Assembly (NCBI GenBank): GCA_029057985.1
Contig: JAIDYR010000049.1
Span: forward strand, 1-48,843
Source of the DNA: Muribaculaceae bacterium
GTDB lineage: Bacteria; Bacteroidota; Bacteroidia; Bacteroidales; Muribaculaceae
DNA: 48,843 bases
Direction: 5' to 3'
In this document: positions 9,419 through 17,544 of the stretch, piece after piece
Layout: each line of letters begins with the position of its first letter
How positions within the stretch are numbered: position 1 is the stretch's first letter
The notes under the pieces: generated by a model
What the model was told of the DNA's origin: nothing
The model's database searches: none
The model's input: only the letters and a program-made list of their open reading frames with translations
Position numbers and translations under genes: made by a program

Positions 9419-10090
9419 ATGCAGACAAGAATATTCAAGATGAGCCAACCGGCATTATTGGCATATCTTTTCCGCCGTCACGGTAAGGGATGGACTATAG
9501 GACTTCTTGCCGGTCTGGTCGTTCTTTTATTAATAAGTCTGCTGTCAGGTGACCTGAGATTTGCGATACTGGCATTGATTTACGTCTTTATCCTCGTTCC
9601 CATGATTATGGCATTCCTATATTTCAATTATGCCCTCCATCCGGATATCTGCTTCAACGGCCTTCCCCATTTCCTGCGGCTTGCAGACGGGAATCTGGAG
9701 ATATGTATGCTACCCGTAGAAGATAATACTGAAGATGATGCACACAAAGATAAAGCCGGCGACGTCATGCAATCCTCCGATGAAGTATTTCCCAAGCCGG
9801 AAGATGATGCGGATAAGAAATGGAATTTGAAATGGAATAAGACGTTTGATACTGAAGACAGAGAGATAGATTATTTCCCACCAGAATCAGAACTGATAAT
9901 AAAGAAGATTCCTAAATCCAAGATAGGCAGATATGAAGTCGGAACGAATGAAATATTCCTTCAGATACCGGATGATATCAGCAATGAGACGTCAAATCTC
10001 GGATTCATTTATCTCCCCTCATCAGCCTTTATATTCTCAGCCGACTTCAAGTCTTTCATTGACTGCATCTATAAATCAAACTCTAACTAA
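9419..10090 (+). CDS. Membrane protein with two N-terminal helices, unknown
   Basis: A 223-residue protein. Residues 25-75 form two close transmembrane helices (GLLAGLVVLLLISLLSG and a second around ILALIYVFILVPMIMAFL). A charged, acidic linker follows (about 100-140) and then a soluble domain ending IFLQIPDD and FIYLPSSAF. This layout recalls YcxB-like proteins, but I am not sure. It starts 15 bp after the C45 gene and is probably co-transcribed. Its TAA stop codon (10088-10090) is the left copy of the target-site duplication of the second MITE-like element, which therefore sits directly against the gene. Confidence 0.55.
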   Translation: MQTRIFKMSQPALLAYLFRRHGKGWTIGLLAGLVVLLLISLLSGDLRFAILALIYVFILVPMIMAFLYFNYALHPDICFNGLPHFLRLADGNLEICMLPVEDNTEDDAHKDKAGDVMQSSDEVFPKPEDDADKKWNLKWNKTFDTEDREIDYFPPESELIIKKIPKSKIGRYEVGTNEIFLQIPDDISNETSNLGFIYLPSSAFIFSADFKSFIDCIYKSNSN

Positions 10091-10273
10091 GAGCCAGTTT
10101 ACTAAAGAATGTTAACGAGAAAATGTACAGATTTTGAGGCAGTTTCGATTTTTGAAGAAGGAGCGATGCGGGCATCGTGACTGATGAAAAGATCGAAAAT
10201 GGCTAAAATATGGGCGTTTTATCGTTGATATTCGATCAAAATGAAATTTTAACAGTTCTTAGTAAACGGGCTC
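10091..10273 (+). mobile_element. 183-bp MITE-like element, copy 2
   Basis: Same length, orientation and terminal inverted repeats (GAGCCAGTTTACTAA ... TTAGTAAACGGGCTC) as the copy at 7939. The 3-bp duplication is TAA (10088-10090 and 10274-10276); its left copy is the stop codon of the preceding gene. It differs from copy 1 by scattered substitutions, e.g. at the sixth base of each end and in the internal palindrome, so the two did not arise by a very recent duplication. Confidence 0.8.
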
Positions 10274-10294
10274 TAAAACCTCAAAAAGCCAATA

Positions 10295-10702
10295 ATGTCT
10301 TACATATTTGAAATAGAGATGGAAGTCAGGGATTATGAACTTGACACCGAACAGATTGTAAATAACGCAAATTATCTCCATTACTTCGAACATACCCGTC
10401 ATAAATTCTGCCGTGAGGCCGGAATGCCGTTTATCGACATGCACAATCAAGGTATCGATGCCGTAGTGCGCAAGATTGAAATCGAGTATATTTCTTCTTT
10501 GAGAAGCGGCGAGCATTTTATCAGCGCATTGAACCTTGAGCGCCGGGGCCCGAGATTTATCTTTGATCAGGCAATCCTTAAGGATGATGGATCGGTAGTA
10601 ACCAAAGCTCGGATCACAATTGTCATCCTAAAAAACGGACACATCTCAAAGGGGGATGAAGTAGCTGAAATCTTCTCCCGCTGGCTAAATAATAAGGACT
10701 AA
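10295..10702 (+). CDS. Hotdog-fold acyl-CoA thioesterase (YbgC/4-HBT type)
   Basis: A 135-residue protein with the 4-hydroxybenzoyl-CoA thioesterase pattern: VRDYELDTEQIVNNANYLHYFEH at the N terminus, holding the aspartate that precedes the active-site turn and the Asn-Ala-Asn-Tyr run, then RHKFCREAG. Length fits a single hotdog domain, which works as a dimer or tetramer in the cytoplasm to hydrolyse acyl-CoA thioesters. The true substrate cannot be told. It lies 21 bp after the second MITE-like element, which may have separated it from an original promoter or operon. Confidence 0.8.
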   Translation: MSYIFEIEMEVRDYELDTEQIVNNANYLHYFEHTRHKFCREAGMPFIDMHNQGIDAVVRKIEIEYISSLRSGEHFISALNLERRGPRFIFDQAILKDDGSVVTKARITIVILKNGHISKGDEVAEIFSRWLNNKD

Positions 10703-10709
10703 AAAGTTA

Positions 10710-11846
10710 TCATGCCGGACTATAGCGGTTGCCGGGATGCTTCATTACTACCCCGTCGAATTCCAGTTCCGTCATAAGTCCGAGCAGGCTTGCTATCGAG
10801 ATCCGCGTCGCTACGTGCAACTCATCGATAGCCATAGGTTCTGATGATCTGCGAAGAGCATCATAGACTGCCATGGCATCACCTTCAAGTTCCGGAAACA
10901 GACATCGCATACTTGGAGTAATCTTCACATCCGCAGGACGCCAACCTGTCACCTCGATAAGATCAGCCGCCGAGGTAATTATGTTAGCCTTCTGTTTCCG
11001 GATGAGATGATTGCAGCCGGCCGACATCGGATCCGTGACGCGTCCCGGTAGAGCAAAAACATCGCGATTTTCCATGAAAGCATGGTGGGCGGTCGACATT
11101 GCACCTCCCTTTATCTCACTTTCGATGACGACCGTAGCGTCTGTGGACCAGGCTACTATTCTATTGCGTTCAAGAAAATGACCCCTGTATGGACGCGTAC
11201 CGAACGGATATTCCGTAAGAATCGCTCCGCCTGACTTTATTATTCTCTTTGCCAGATCTCGATGAGCCGCAGGATAGATAGTGTCCAATCCGTGGGCCAC
11301 CACCGCTATGGTCTTTCGTCCTTCCTCAAGCGCTGCTGTATGAGCCGTCGCATCAGTGCCGTAGGCAAGCCCGCTCCATACACACAGATCCGGGAAATAT
11401 TCTCCAAGATCTTTCACGAGTCTATGGGTAAAATTGGCTCCATAGGGGGTGAGTTTTCGTGTTCCGACAATACCGATGGAGTGTTCCCCGTTTAAATCGC
11501 AATCTCCCAACTGATACACTACTATGGGAGCCGAATGGCAATTAGCCATTCTTATGGGATAGTCATCATCTTCTATAAATAGGACCTTTATCTTATGCCG
11601 ATCTATATTCTGCATCTCGCGTCGCGCAGCCATTAGAGCCTCCTCACGCGACGAAGGATCAAGAAATCCTACACTGTAACTTGGACTAATACCAAGTGCA
11701 TTCGCAAGCTCCTGATGATCCAGACGGAAGAAATCCTTAAAATCCAATCCTGACTGCAAGATACAACGCACGACATTCGCGGTGACACCTCGCGTCAGCG
11801 AAAGGGCCACCTTGAATGTCGTCGTTGAATCGGATGTAAATACCAA
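10710..11846 (-). CDS. dprA: DNA-processing protein DprA
   Basis: A 378-residue leftward gene. A short helical N-terminal region is followed by the Rossmann-like DprA core: GIVGTRKLTPYGANFTHRL, then VWSGLAYGTDATAHTAALE, VAHGLDTIYPAAHRDLA, ILTEYPFGTRPYRGHFLERN and FALPGRVTDPMSAGCNHLI. These are the signature segments of DprA, which loads RecA on incoming single-stranded DNA in natural transformation. The C-terminal 60 residues form a winged-helix-like tail (DELHVATRISIASLLGLMTELE). It converges on the thioesterase gene with 7 bp between stops. Confidence 0.95.
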   Translation of the reverse strand: MVFTSDSTTTFKVALSLTRGVTANVVRCILQSGLDFKDFFRLDHQELANALGISPSYSVGFLDPSSREEALMAARREMQNIDRHKIKVLFIEDDDYPIRMANCHSAPIVVYQLGDCDLNGEHSIGIVGTRKLTPYGANFTHRLVKDLGEYFPDLCVWSGLAYGTDATAHTAALEEGRKTIAVVAHGLDTIYPAAHRDLAKRIIKSGGAILTEYPFGTRPYRGHFLERNRIVAWSTDATVVIESEIKGGAMSTAHHAFMENRDVFALPGRVTDPMSAGCNHLIRKQKANIITSAADLIEVTGWRPADVKITPSMRCLFPELEGDAMAVYDALRRSSEPMAIDELHVATRISIASLLGLMTELEFDGVVMKHPGNRYSPA

Positions 11847-11935
11847 AATTAATCCGGAGTCTTGAGATTAAGATTTGAGATAATGAGGAGTGGAATAACT
11901 GCAATGAGAGCCTTATATCCTTATAATCGGAGTCT

Positions 11936-12817
11936 TTATATTCTGTCAAGCACAGTCTCTATAAGCCGCTTGACAGAGGGTTTATAATCCGTATTTGCTT
12001 TTGTCACTCTTCGTTCTGCAATGATGCAGCATACGGTCATGGCCTTATGGCCAAGCATCTTCGCCATGCCTTGAAGGCAACCGGATTCCATCTCGAAATT
12101 AGTCACTCGAAGTCCCTGGAAATTAAATGACTCTATCTTTTCATTCAGTTCGGGATCAGCGAGTTGAAGTCTTACCATTCGCCCTTGAGGAGCATAGAAT
12201 CCGACGGCGGAAATCGTGCATCCGGCTATCATATCGTCGCGTCCTATACGGCTGATGAGTTCGGGATCGGCATCTACCGTATAAGGAGCTGCCCACGTGC
12301 GGTCCCAGCCCGTATGCAGCATCAAGGCCTCTTCGAAGGCCAAGTCGCAGATCTTCGTGCGGTCGGCATAGTAGTTGATGATACCGTCAGTGCCGGTCCC
12401 TTTCTTCGCCATTACGAAGTCACCGATATGGATATCTTCCTGGAGAGATCCGGATGTCCCGACACGCACTAACTCCAAAGTTCTGTGCTCGGGTTTAACC
12501 TTGCGTGTCTCAAAATCTATATTTGCAAGAGCGTCAAGTTCAGTAACGACAATCTCGATGTTGTCAGAGCCTATACCATGAGAAATACACATCAGCTCCT
12601 TACCTTTGTATTTGCCCGCTATTGCGTGAAATTCGCGCGACTGCACATCATAATCGATCTCATCAAAATATGATGCGACCATATCGACCCGGCCGGGATC
12701 CCCGACCATTATTATCTTGTCGCGCAGCTGATCCGGACGAAGATGGATATGGAATGCGCTTCCGTCGGCATTGATAATTAACTCGGAAGCAGGTATGATT
12801 CGTTCTTCTTGATTCAT
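11936..12817 (-). CDS. Uridine phosphorylase-like nucleoside phosphorylase
   Basis: A 293-residue protein of the PNP/UDP phosphorylase superfamily. It shows IIMVGDPGRVDMVASYF (phosphate-binding GDPGR), REFHAIAGKYKGKELMCISHGIGSDN, the central VRVGTSGSLQ and VTNFEMESGCL (ribose and metal-side Glu-Met-Glu-Ser). These fit uridine phosphorylase better than purine enzymes, although Bacteroidetes members are longer than E. coli Udp and base preference is uncertain. It lies 90 bp upstream of dprA on the same strand. Role: phosphorolysis of nucleosides for salvage. Confidence 0.85.
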   Translation of the reverse strand: MNQEERIIPASELIINADGSAFHIHLRPDQLRDKIIMVGDPGRVDMVASYFDEIDYDVQSREFHAIAGKYKGKELMCISHGIGSDNIEIVVTELDALANIDFETRKVKPEHRTLELVRVGTSGSLQEDIHIGDFVMAKKGTGTDGIINYYADRTKICDLAFEEALMLHTGWDRTWAAPYTVDADPELISRIGRDDMIAGCTISAVGFYAPQGRMVRLQLADPELNEKIESFNFQGLRVTNFEMESGCLQGMAKMLGHKAMTVCCIIAERRVTKANTDYKPSVKRLIETVLDRI

Positions 12818-12920
12818 GGTTAATTAGATTTTAAAAATTAATTATGCAGGTAAACCCGGACGGCTATAATCACTCTTACTTGAAAATCAATATTACAACC
12901 GGATTTAACTTTCGGAAATT

Positions 12921-14063
12921 CTACCGTTGACCATACATTTCTTCATAGTACTTCTCATAATCTCCGGAAGTAATATTGTCTACCCATTCCTGATTATCGA
13001 GGTACCATCTTACGGTTTTTTCAATACCCTCCTCAAATTGCAGTGAAGGTTCCCAGCCAAGTTCAGACTGCAGTTTGCGGCTGTCGATTGCATAACGCAG
13101 GTCATGGCCGGCGCGGTCAGTGACGTATGTGATAAGTTCATCGCTGTACCCTTCCGGATTACCAAGCAACCGGTCGACTGTCTTGATCAATACCTTGATT
13201 ATATCGATATTTTTCCATTCATTAAACCCTCCGATATTATACGTGTCGGCTACCTTCCCCTTATGGAAAATAAGGTCGATAGCGCGGGCATGATCTTCGA
13301 CGAAAAGCCAGTCGCGCACATTCTCACCTTTACCATAGACAGGGAGTGGCTTGCGGTTGCGGATATTGTTTATGAACAAAGGTATCAGTTTTTCCGGAAA
13401 CTGGTATGGACCATAGTTATTGGAGCAGTTCGTGACGAGAGTCGGCATGCCGTATGTGTCGTGATAAGCCCTTACGAAATGATCGCTGGAAGCCTTCGAA
13501 GCGGAATATGGAGAGTGAGGATTATATTTTGTGGTCTCCAGGAAGAAATCATCTCCATAAGCATGGTGATGCTCCGAAGAAGCGGCAGTGGTGAAAGGAG
13601 ACTCTATGCCTTCGGGAGCAGTCAGGGCGAGAGCGCCGTAGACTTCATCGGTAGAGATATGATAAAAAAGTTTGCCCTCGAATTTATCAGGCAAAGACTC
13701 CCAATATTCTCTGGAAGCCTGAAGCAACGCAAGCGTACCCATCACATTCGTGCGTGCGAATGTAAAAGGATCCTTTATGGAGCGGTCAACATGACTTTCG
13801 GCCGCAAGATGGATGACCCCGTCGATCTCATTTTCGCGTATGATCTCACGCATCCGGTCAAGATCCGCGATGTCAGCCTTGACGAATCTATAGTTGGGAG
13901 CAGACTCTATATCCTTGAGATTAGCAAGATTGCCGGCGTAAGTAAGTGCGTCAAGATTCACGATCAGATAATCGGGATATTTATTGACGAAAAGGCGTAC
14001 TACATGGCTACCGATAAAGCCAGCACCGCCCGTAATCAGGATTCTTCTTTTATATTGATGCAT
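12921..14063 (-). CDS. rfbB: dTDP-glucose 4,6-dehydratase
   Basis: A 380-residue extended short-chain dehydrogenase. The NAD-binding GGAGFIGSHVV lies at the N terminus. HISTDEVYGAL carries the Thr-Asp-Glu catalytic triplet region, and YSASKASSDHFVRAYHDTYG holds the YxxxK pair. It catalyses the second step of dTDP-L-rhamnose synthesis. It is the last gene of the leftward rfbA-rfbC-rfbD-rfbB run, 35 bp after rfbD. Length is slightly above the usual 350 because of an insertion around residues 155-185 (SSEHHHAYGDD), seen in many Bacteroidetes homologues. Confidence 0.95.
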   Translation of the reverse strand: MHQYKRRILITGGAGFIGSHVVRLFVNKYPDYLIVNLDALTYAGNLANLKDIESAPNYRFVKADIADLDRMREIIRENEIDGVIHLAAESHVDRSIKDPFTFARTNVMGTLALLQASREYWESLPDKFEGKLFYHISTDEVYGALALTAPEGIESPFTTAASSEHHHAYGDDFFLETTKYNPHSPYSASKASSDHFVRAYHDTYGMPTLVTNCSNNYGPYQFPEKLIPLFINNIRNRKPLPVYGKGENVRDWLFVEDHARAIDLIFHKGKVADTYNIGGFNEWKNIDIIKVLIKTVDRLLGNPEGYSDELITYVTDRAGHDLRYAIDSRKLQSELGWEPSLQFEEGIEKTVRWYLDNQEWVDNITSGDYEKYYEEMYGQR

Positions 14064-14098
14064 GGGGTAAAACTTCGTAGTTCTGTTGGATTTTATAC

Positions 14099-14974
14099 TT
14101 AATTATTGTTTTGGGATAAGTTGGCGATGCAGACTTTGAGAGAGTCTGTCCAATAAGGGATCCGAAGACCGAATGTTTTTTTAAATTTGGTCTTGTCGAG
14201 TACTGAATAGCTCGGACGCACCACCTTTGACGGGAACTCGTCGGAATGACAGGGACGGATGTCGCAACTTTTCACGGTGCCTATTTCTTCCGCAATGTGC
14301 ATGGTGAAATCATACCATGAGCATACACCCTCATTGGAGAAATGATATATTCCTTCATTGTCTGAGTATTTCCGATTGCTGATTATATCCACAATAGCCC
14401 CTGCCAGATCGCCGGCATAGGTCGGAGTCCCGGTCTGGTCGAAGATTACATTCAGCTGCGGCTTCTCGGAAGTGAGACGCATCATTGTCTTAAGGAAATT
14501 ATTGCCGTATTCGCTATATAACCAGGCTGTGCGGAGAATGATATTCTTCACTCCGGTCTGCTTTATAGCTTCCTCTCCATGAAGTTTGGTGAGTCCATAG
14601 ATTCCGGTAGGATTCGTAGGTTCTGACTCACCACGGGGTGTATTGCCTTGATTGCCTCCGAAGACATAGTCCGTAGAGATATGTATGAGCAGTCCGTCTT
14701 TAGCAGCCATTGCTTCAGCAAGATTGCGCACTGCCTTGGCATTAAGGATTTCAGCAAATTCCGCGTCATCCTCAGCGCGCTCGACATTGGTATAAGCCGC
14801 GCAGTTGACGATAATATCGATATCCTTCTCCTTAACAATCTTAGCGACAGCCTCCTTATCCGTTATATCAAGCTCGGCTACATCAGTAAATATGTAATTA
14901 TCAGGGGCGCCGGTAGATGCCACACGAATTGAAGTTCCCAACTGGCCATTGGAGCCGGTGACTAATATATTCAT
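14099..14974 (-). CDS. rfbD: dTDP-4-dehydrorhamnose reductase
   Basis: A 291-residue reductase with the N-terminal nucleotide-binding GSNGQLGTSI, NCAAYTNVERAEDD, HISTDYVFGG and the YGLTKLHGE active-site segment: all typical of RfbD/RmlD, which performs the final NADPH-dependent reduction to dTDP-L-rhamnose. Its ATG overlaps the stop of rfbC by four bases (14971-14974), indicating translational coupling. No unusual residues seen. Confidence 0.95.
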   Translation of the reverse strand: MNILVTGSNGQLGTSIRVASTGAPDNYIFTDVAELDITDKEAVAKIVKEKDIDIIVNCAAYTNVERAEDDAEFAEILNAKAVRNLAEAMAAKDGLLIHISTDYVFGGNQGNTPRGESEPTNPTGIYGLTKLHGEEAIKQTGVKNIILRTAWLYSEYGNNFLKTMMRLTSEKPQLNVIFDQTGTPTYAGDLAGAIVDIISNRKYSDNEGIYHFSNEGVCSWYDFTMHIAEEIGTVKSCDIRPCHSDEFPSKVVRPSYSVLDKTKFKKTFGLRIPYWTDSLKVCIANLSQNNN

Positions 14975-15531
14975 TTTTCGTATTCAAAGGGTGAATCAAA
15001 ATCTTTGAGCATCGCATGATGCTTGTCTTTCTCGGAAAGAAGGGCTTCTTCAGTAGCTATGCGCCAGTCAATACCCAAGGATGCGTCTAATATTGAAACG
15101 CCTCCATCAGCCTCCGGAGCATAATAGTTATCACATTTATACTGAAAAACCGCTTCCTCACTTAAGACGACAAAACCATGAGCGAATCCGCGGGGAATGA
15201 AAAACTGAAGCTTATTTTCGGCCGACAACTCTACTGCTACATGCTTGCCATAGGTCGGAGATCCCTTGCGTATATCAACCGCTACATCCAAGACCTTCCC
15301 TTCCACGCACCTCACAAGTTTTGCCTGCGCGAAAGGAGGACACTGGAAATGCAATCCCCTCATGACGCCCCGGCTCGACTTACTCTGATTATCCTGCACA
15401 AAATCCGTAGGAGCTACCTTCTCATCAAACTCCTTCTTATTGTAGCTTTCATAGAAGTAGCCTCTGGCATCCTCGAATACTCGGGGTTTAATGATGACCA
15501 CTCCTTCTATCTCGGTTTTTATTATTTCCAT
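14971..15531 (-). CDS. rfbC: dTDP-4-dehydrorhamnose 3,5-epimerase
   Basis: The frame is open from 15585, but homology begins at the internal ATG at 15531 (MEIIKTEIEGVVIIKP), which I choose as start; the extra 18 residues upstream do not resemble the family. The protein (186 residues) has RGYFYESYNKKEF, the HFQCPPFAQAKLVRCVEGK segment and FIPRGFAHGFVVLSEEA with the catalytic His region of cupin-type RmlC enzymes. It epimerises C3 and C5 of the 4-keto sugar. It overlaps rfbD by 4 bp and follows rfbA after about 90 bp. Confidence 0.93.
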   Translation of the reverse strand: MEIIKTEIEGVVIIKPRVFEDARGYFYESYNKKEFDEKVAPTDFVQDNQSKSSRGVMRGLHFQCPPFAQAKLVRCVEGKVLDVAVDIRKGSPTYGKHVAVELSAENKLQFFIPRGFAHGFVVLSEEAVFQYKCDNYYAPEADGGVSILDASLGIDWRIATEEALLSEKDKHHAMLKDFDSPFEYEK

Positions 15532-15583
15532 TACCTTAGTACCTGGTAAAAATTTCACATAGTCACATTGAAGCTCGGACTCC

Positions 15584-15618
15584 ATTATGAATCATAAATC
15601 AAGATTATGAATCATAAA
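15584..15618. repeat. Tandem 15-bp near-palindrome between rfbA and rfbC
   Basis: ATTATGAATCATAAA occurs twice with a 20-bp period (15584-15598 and 15604-15618). Each copy is nearly self-complementary (TTATGA/TCATAA). It fills most of the rfbA-rfbC gap. No function can be assigned. Confidence 0.6.
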
Positions 15619-15620
15619 AA

Positions 15621-16526
15621 TTATTCCGGGCTGTTGCCATCATTGCGGGCGAGTTCGTCGATTACTTTCATCAGATATTGCCCGTATTGATTTTTCAACA
15701 TCGGGCGAGCGATTTCTTCCATCCGCTCTTTGGAAATCCAACCCTTACGATAGGCAATCCCTTCCAGACACGCGATCTTCAACCCCTGACGCTTTTCAAG
15801 CACTTCGACATAGATAGAAGCTTCAGCGAGTGAGTCATGGGTGCCTGTATCCAGCCATGCGAATCCACGCGGAAGAGTACTTACTTTAAGATTACCCGCT
15901 CTAAGATACGCCTGATTGACTGAAGTAATCTCCAATTCTCCCCTTGCGGAGGGTTTTATATTTGCAGCAATATCAACCACACTGTTAGGATAAAAGTATA
16001 ACCCGACTACTGCATAATTAGATTTAGGATGCTCGGGTTTCTCTTCTATCGAGAGACACTTGCCCGCAGCGTCAAATTCCGCTACGCCGTATCTCTCGGG
16101 ATCATCTACCCAGTATCCGAAGACAGTGGCCTGATTATGCTCCTCAGCATCTTTCACGGCCGTCTCAAGCATCTTTCCAAATCCGGCGCCATGGAATATA
16201 TTATCCCCGAGCACAAGACATGCCGCATCATCGCCGATGAAATCACGACCGATAATGAAAGCCTGGGCAAGCCCGTCGGGTGAGGGTTGCTCCGCATATT
16301 CGAATCTTACTCCGAAATCCGAGCCATCTCCGAGAAGACGCTTGAACCCCGGAAGATCTGTAGGGGTCGATATAATCAGGATATCGCGTATCCCCGCAAG
16401 CATGAGGGTCGAAATTGGATAATATACCATGGGCTTGTCATAGATAGGCAGCAATTGCTTTGACACTCCCTTGGTAATCGGATATAGACGAGTGCCGGAT
16501 CCGCCGGCAAGTACAATTCCTTTCAT
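15621..16526 (-). CDS. rfbA: Glucose-1-phosphate thymidylyltransferase
   Basis: The nucleotidyltransferase signature [20 protein letters not shown] begins eight residues after the ATG at 16526 (MKGIVLAGG), the start chosen here; the frame extends nine codons further upstream to 16553 but without family likeness. [26 protein letters not shown] and the C-terminal QYGQYLMKV are typical of RfbA/RmlA. It makes dTDP-glucose, the first step of dTDP-rhamnose synthesis. It is the first gene of the leftward rfbACDB unit, with a good promoter 70 bp upstream of its start. Confidence 0.95.
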   Translation of the reverse strand: MKGIVLAGGSGTRLYPITKGVSKQLLPIYDKPMVYYPISTLMLAGIRDILIISTPTDLPGFKRLLGDGSDFGVRFEYAEQPSPDGLAQAFIIGRDFIGDDAACLVLGDNIFHGAGFGKMLETAVKDAEEHNQATVFGYWVDDPERYGVAEFDAAGKCLSIEEKPEHPKSNYAVVGLYFYPNSVVDIAANIKPSARGELEITSVNQAYLRAGNLKVSTLPRGFAWLDTGTHDSLAEASIYVEVLEKRQGLKIACLEGIAYRKGWISKERMEEIARPMLKNQYGQYLMKVIDELARNDGNSPE

Positions 16527-16595
16527 CGGGTTTCGTAGATTTAAATTAGTCAATCGTAAGAGGAGTCAGCATTAACCTTGCCTCTTCTGACTTTA

Positions 16596-16626
16596 CAAAA
16601 TTAACAAAATTTTATGAGTCTGCAAA
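16596..16626 (-). promoter_or_regulatory. Promoter of the rfbACDB operon
   Basis: On the minus strand TTTG (16626-16623), a 19-bp spacer and TAATTTTG (16603-16596) match the Bacteroidetes consensus. It lies between divergent luxS and rfbA and points at rfbA. Confidence 0.7.
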
Positions 16627-16727
16627 GTTTTGGCATATATATCATAATCTCGTCTCTCAATCTCAATTTTTATTTGTAAATTTGCATACTATTATATGCC
16701 CTGATTAATTATATTGAACCACAACTC

Positions 16728-17210
16728 ATGAAAAAAATACCGAGTTTTACAATTGACCATACCCGACTTGAACCCGGAATTTTTGTGTCACGTCGCGATG
16801 TGACACCCTCCGGTGATATCCTTACCACGTTTGATATCCGCCTCACACGCCCGAATCGAGATGCCGCTCTCACTCCCGAGGCGCTCCATGCTATGGAGCA
16901 TCTGGCAGCCACTTTTCTTCGCAACCATCCTCAATGGGCCGATAAAGTCATCTACTGGGGGCCGATGGGATGCCTGACAGGCAACTATCTGATTCTCTCA
17001 GGAAATTATGAAAGTATTGACATATTGCCTCTGATTCAGGAGACATTCCGGTTCATATCCGACTTTGAGGGCGACATTCCCGGTGCTACACCGCGAGATT
17101 GCGGCAACTACTCCCTGATGAATCTCTCCGATGCCAAAAAAGCTGCCAATAAATTCCTGACCGAAACCCTCCTCTCCCCTGCAGCAGATAATCTTAACTA
17201 TCCAAGTTAA
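16728..17210 (+). CDS. luxS: S-ribosylhomocysteine lyase LuxS
   Basis: A 160-residue protein with all LuxS key residues: metal ligands H54 and H58 in HAMEHL, catalytic E57, C82 in GPMGCLTG and the third ligand C125 in RDCGNYS. It cleaves S-ribosylhomocysteine to homocysteine and the autoinducer-2 precursor, in the cytoplasm, as part of the activated methyl cycle. It is divergent from the rfb operon. A -7-like TAAATTTG (16677-16684) lies 44 bp before the ATG, though I see no clear -33 box. It appears monocistronic. Confidence 0.96.
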   Translation: MKKIPSFTIDHTRLEPGIFVSRRDVTPSGDILTTFDIRLTRPNRDAALTPEALHAMEHLAATFLRNHPQWADKVIYWGPMGCLTGNYLILSGNYESIDILPLIQETFRFISDFEGDIPGATPRDCGNYSLMNLSDAKKAANKFLTETLLSPAADNLNYPS

Positions 17211-17273
17211 TAGGACGGAATGAAAATTAGTTCGAAAAATTACCGGAGCAGCGACTGAAAAATTAGAATATTT

Positions 17274-17304
17274 TTTGTCAATTCAAAAAGAATCGCTAAC
17301 TTTG
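17274..17304 (+). promoter_or_regulatory. Promoter of tRNA-Ser
   Basis: TTTG at 17274-17277, a 19-bp spacer and TAACTTTG at 17297-17304: a textbook Bacteroidetes promoter, 21 bp upstream of the mature tRNA. Confidence 0.8.
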
Positions 17305-17325
17305 CAGTCGCTATCGAAAACCCGA

Positions 17326-17412
17326 GGAAAGATGCCGGAGTGGTCGATCGGGACGGTCTCGAAAACCGTTGTACCCTTACGGGTACCCAGGGTTCGAATC
17401 CCTGTCTTTCCG
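17326..17412 (+). tRNA. tRNA-Ser (anticodon CGA)
   Basis: The acceptor stem GGAAAGA pairs with TCTTTCC (17405-17411), followed by discriminator G. The anticodon arm ACGGT/ACCGT encloses the 7-nt loop CTCGAAA with anticodon CGA, which reads UCG serine codons. A long variable arm (GTACCCTTACGGGTAC) marks it as class II, as expected for serine. The T arm holds GGTTCGAATCC. CCA is not encoded. Confidence 0.95.
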
Positions 17413-17448
17413 CAACCTTGTCAGACCTAAGTCAGACAAATCAAGTCA

Positions 17449-17482
17449 AACCTCAGACTTTCAATAAGTTCTGAGGTTTTTT
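17449..17482 (+). terminator. Terminator after tRNA-Ser
   Basis: AACCTCAGA (17449-17457) pairs with TCTGAGGTT (17470-17478) around a 12-nt loop and is followed by a T-run. It ends the tRNA transcript. Confidence 0.85.
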
Positions 17483-17544
17483 AGTGTCTTATCCTTTCGA
17501 TTCAGGACCGAAATCAGAGATCATGGTTAAAATCTGGATAATTT

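Noticed and set aside
13104-14102. Long (332-codon) open frame on the plus strand
   Set aside because: It is antisense to rfbB, whose product is unmistakable; the plus-strand translation has no domain-like pattern.
17326-17412. tRNA-Ser as the attachment site of the 48.8-kb-end integrase
   Set aside because: No copy of the tRNA 3' end is found at the right side of the window, and the truncated PIN gene near 23.1 kb is a better candidate boundary.
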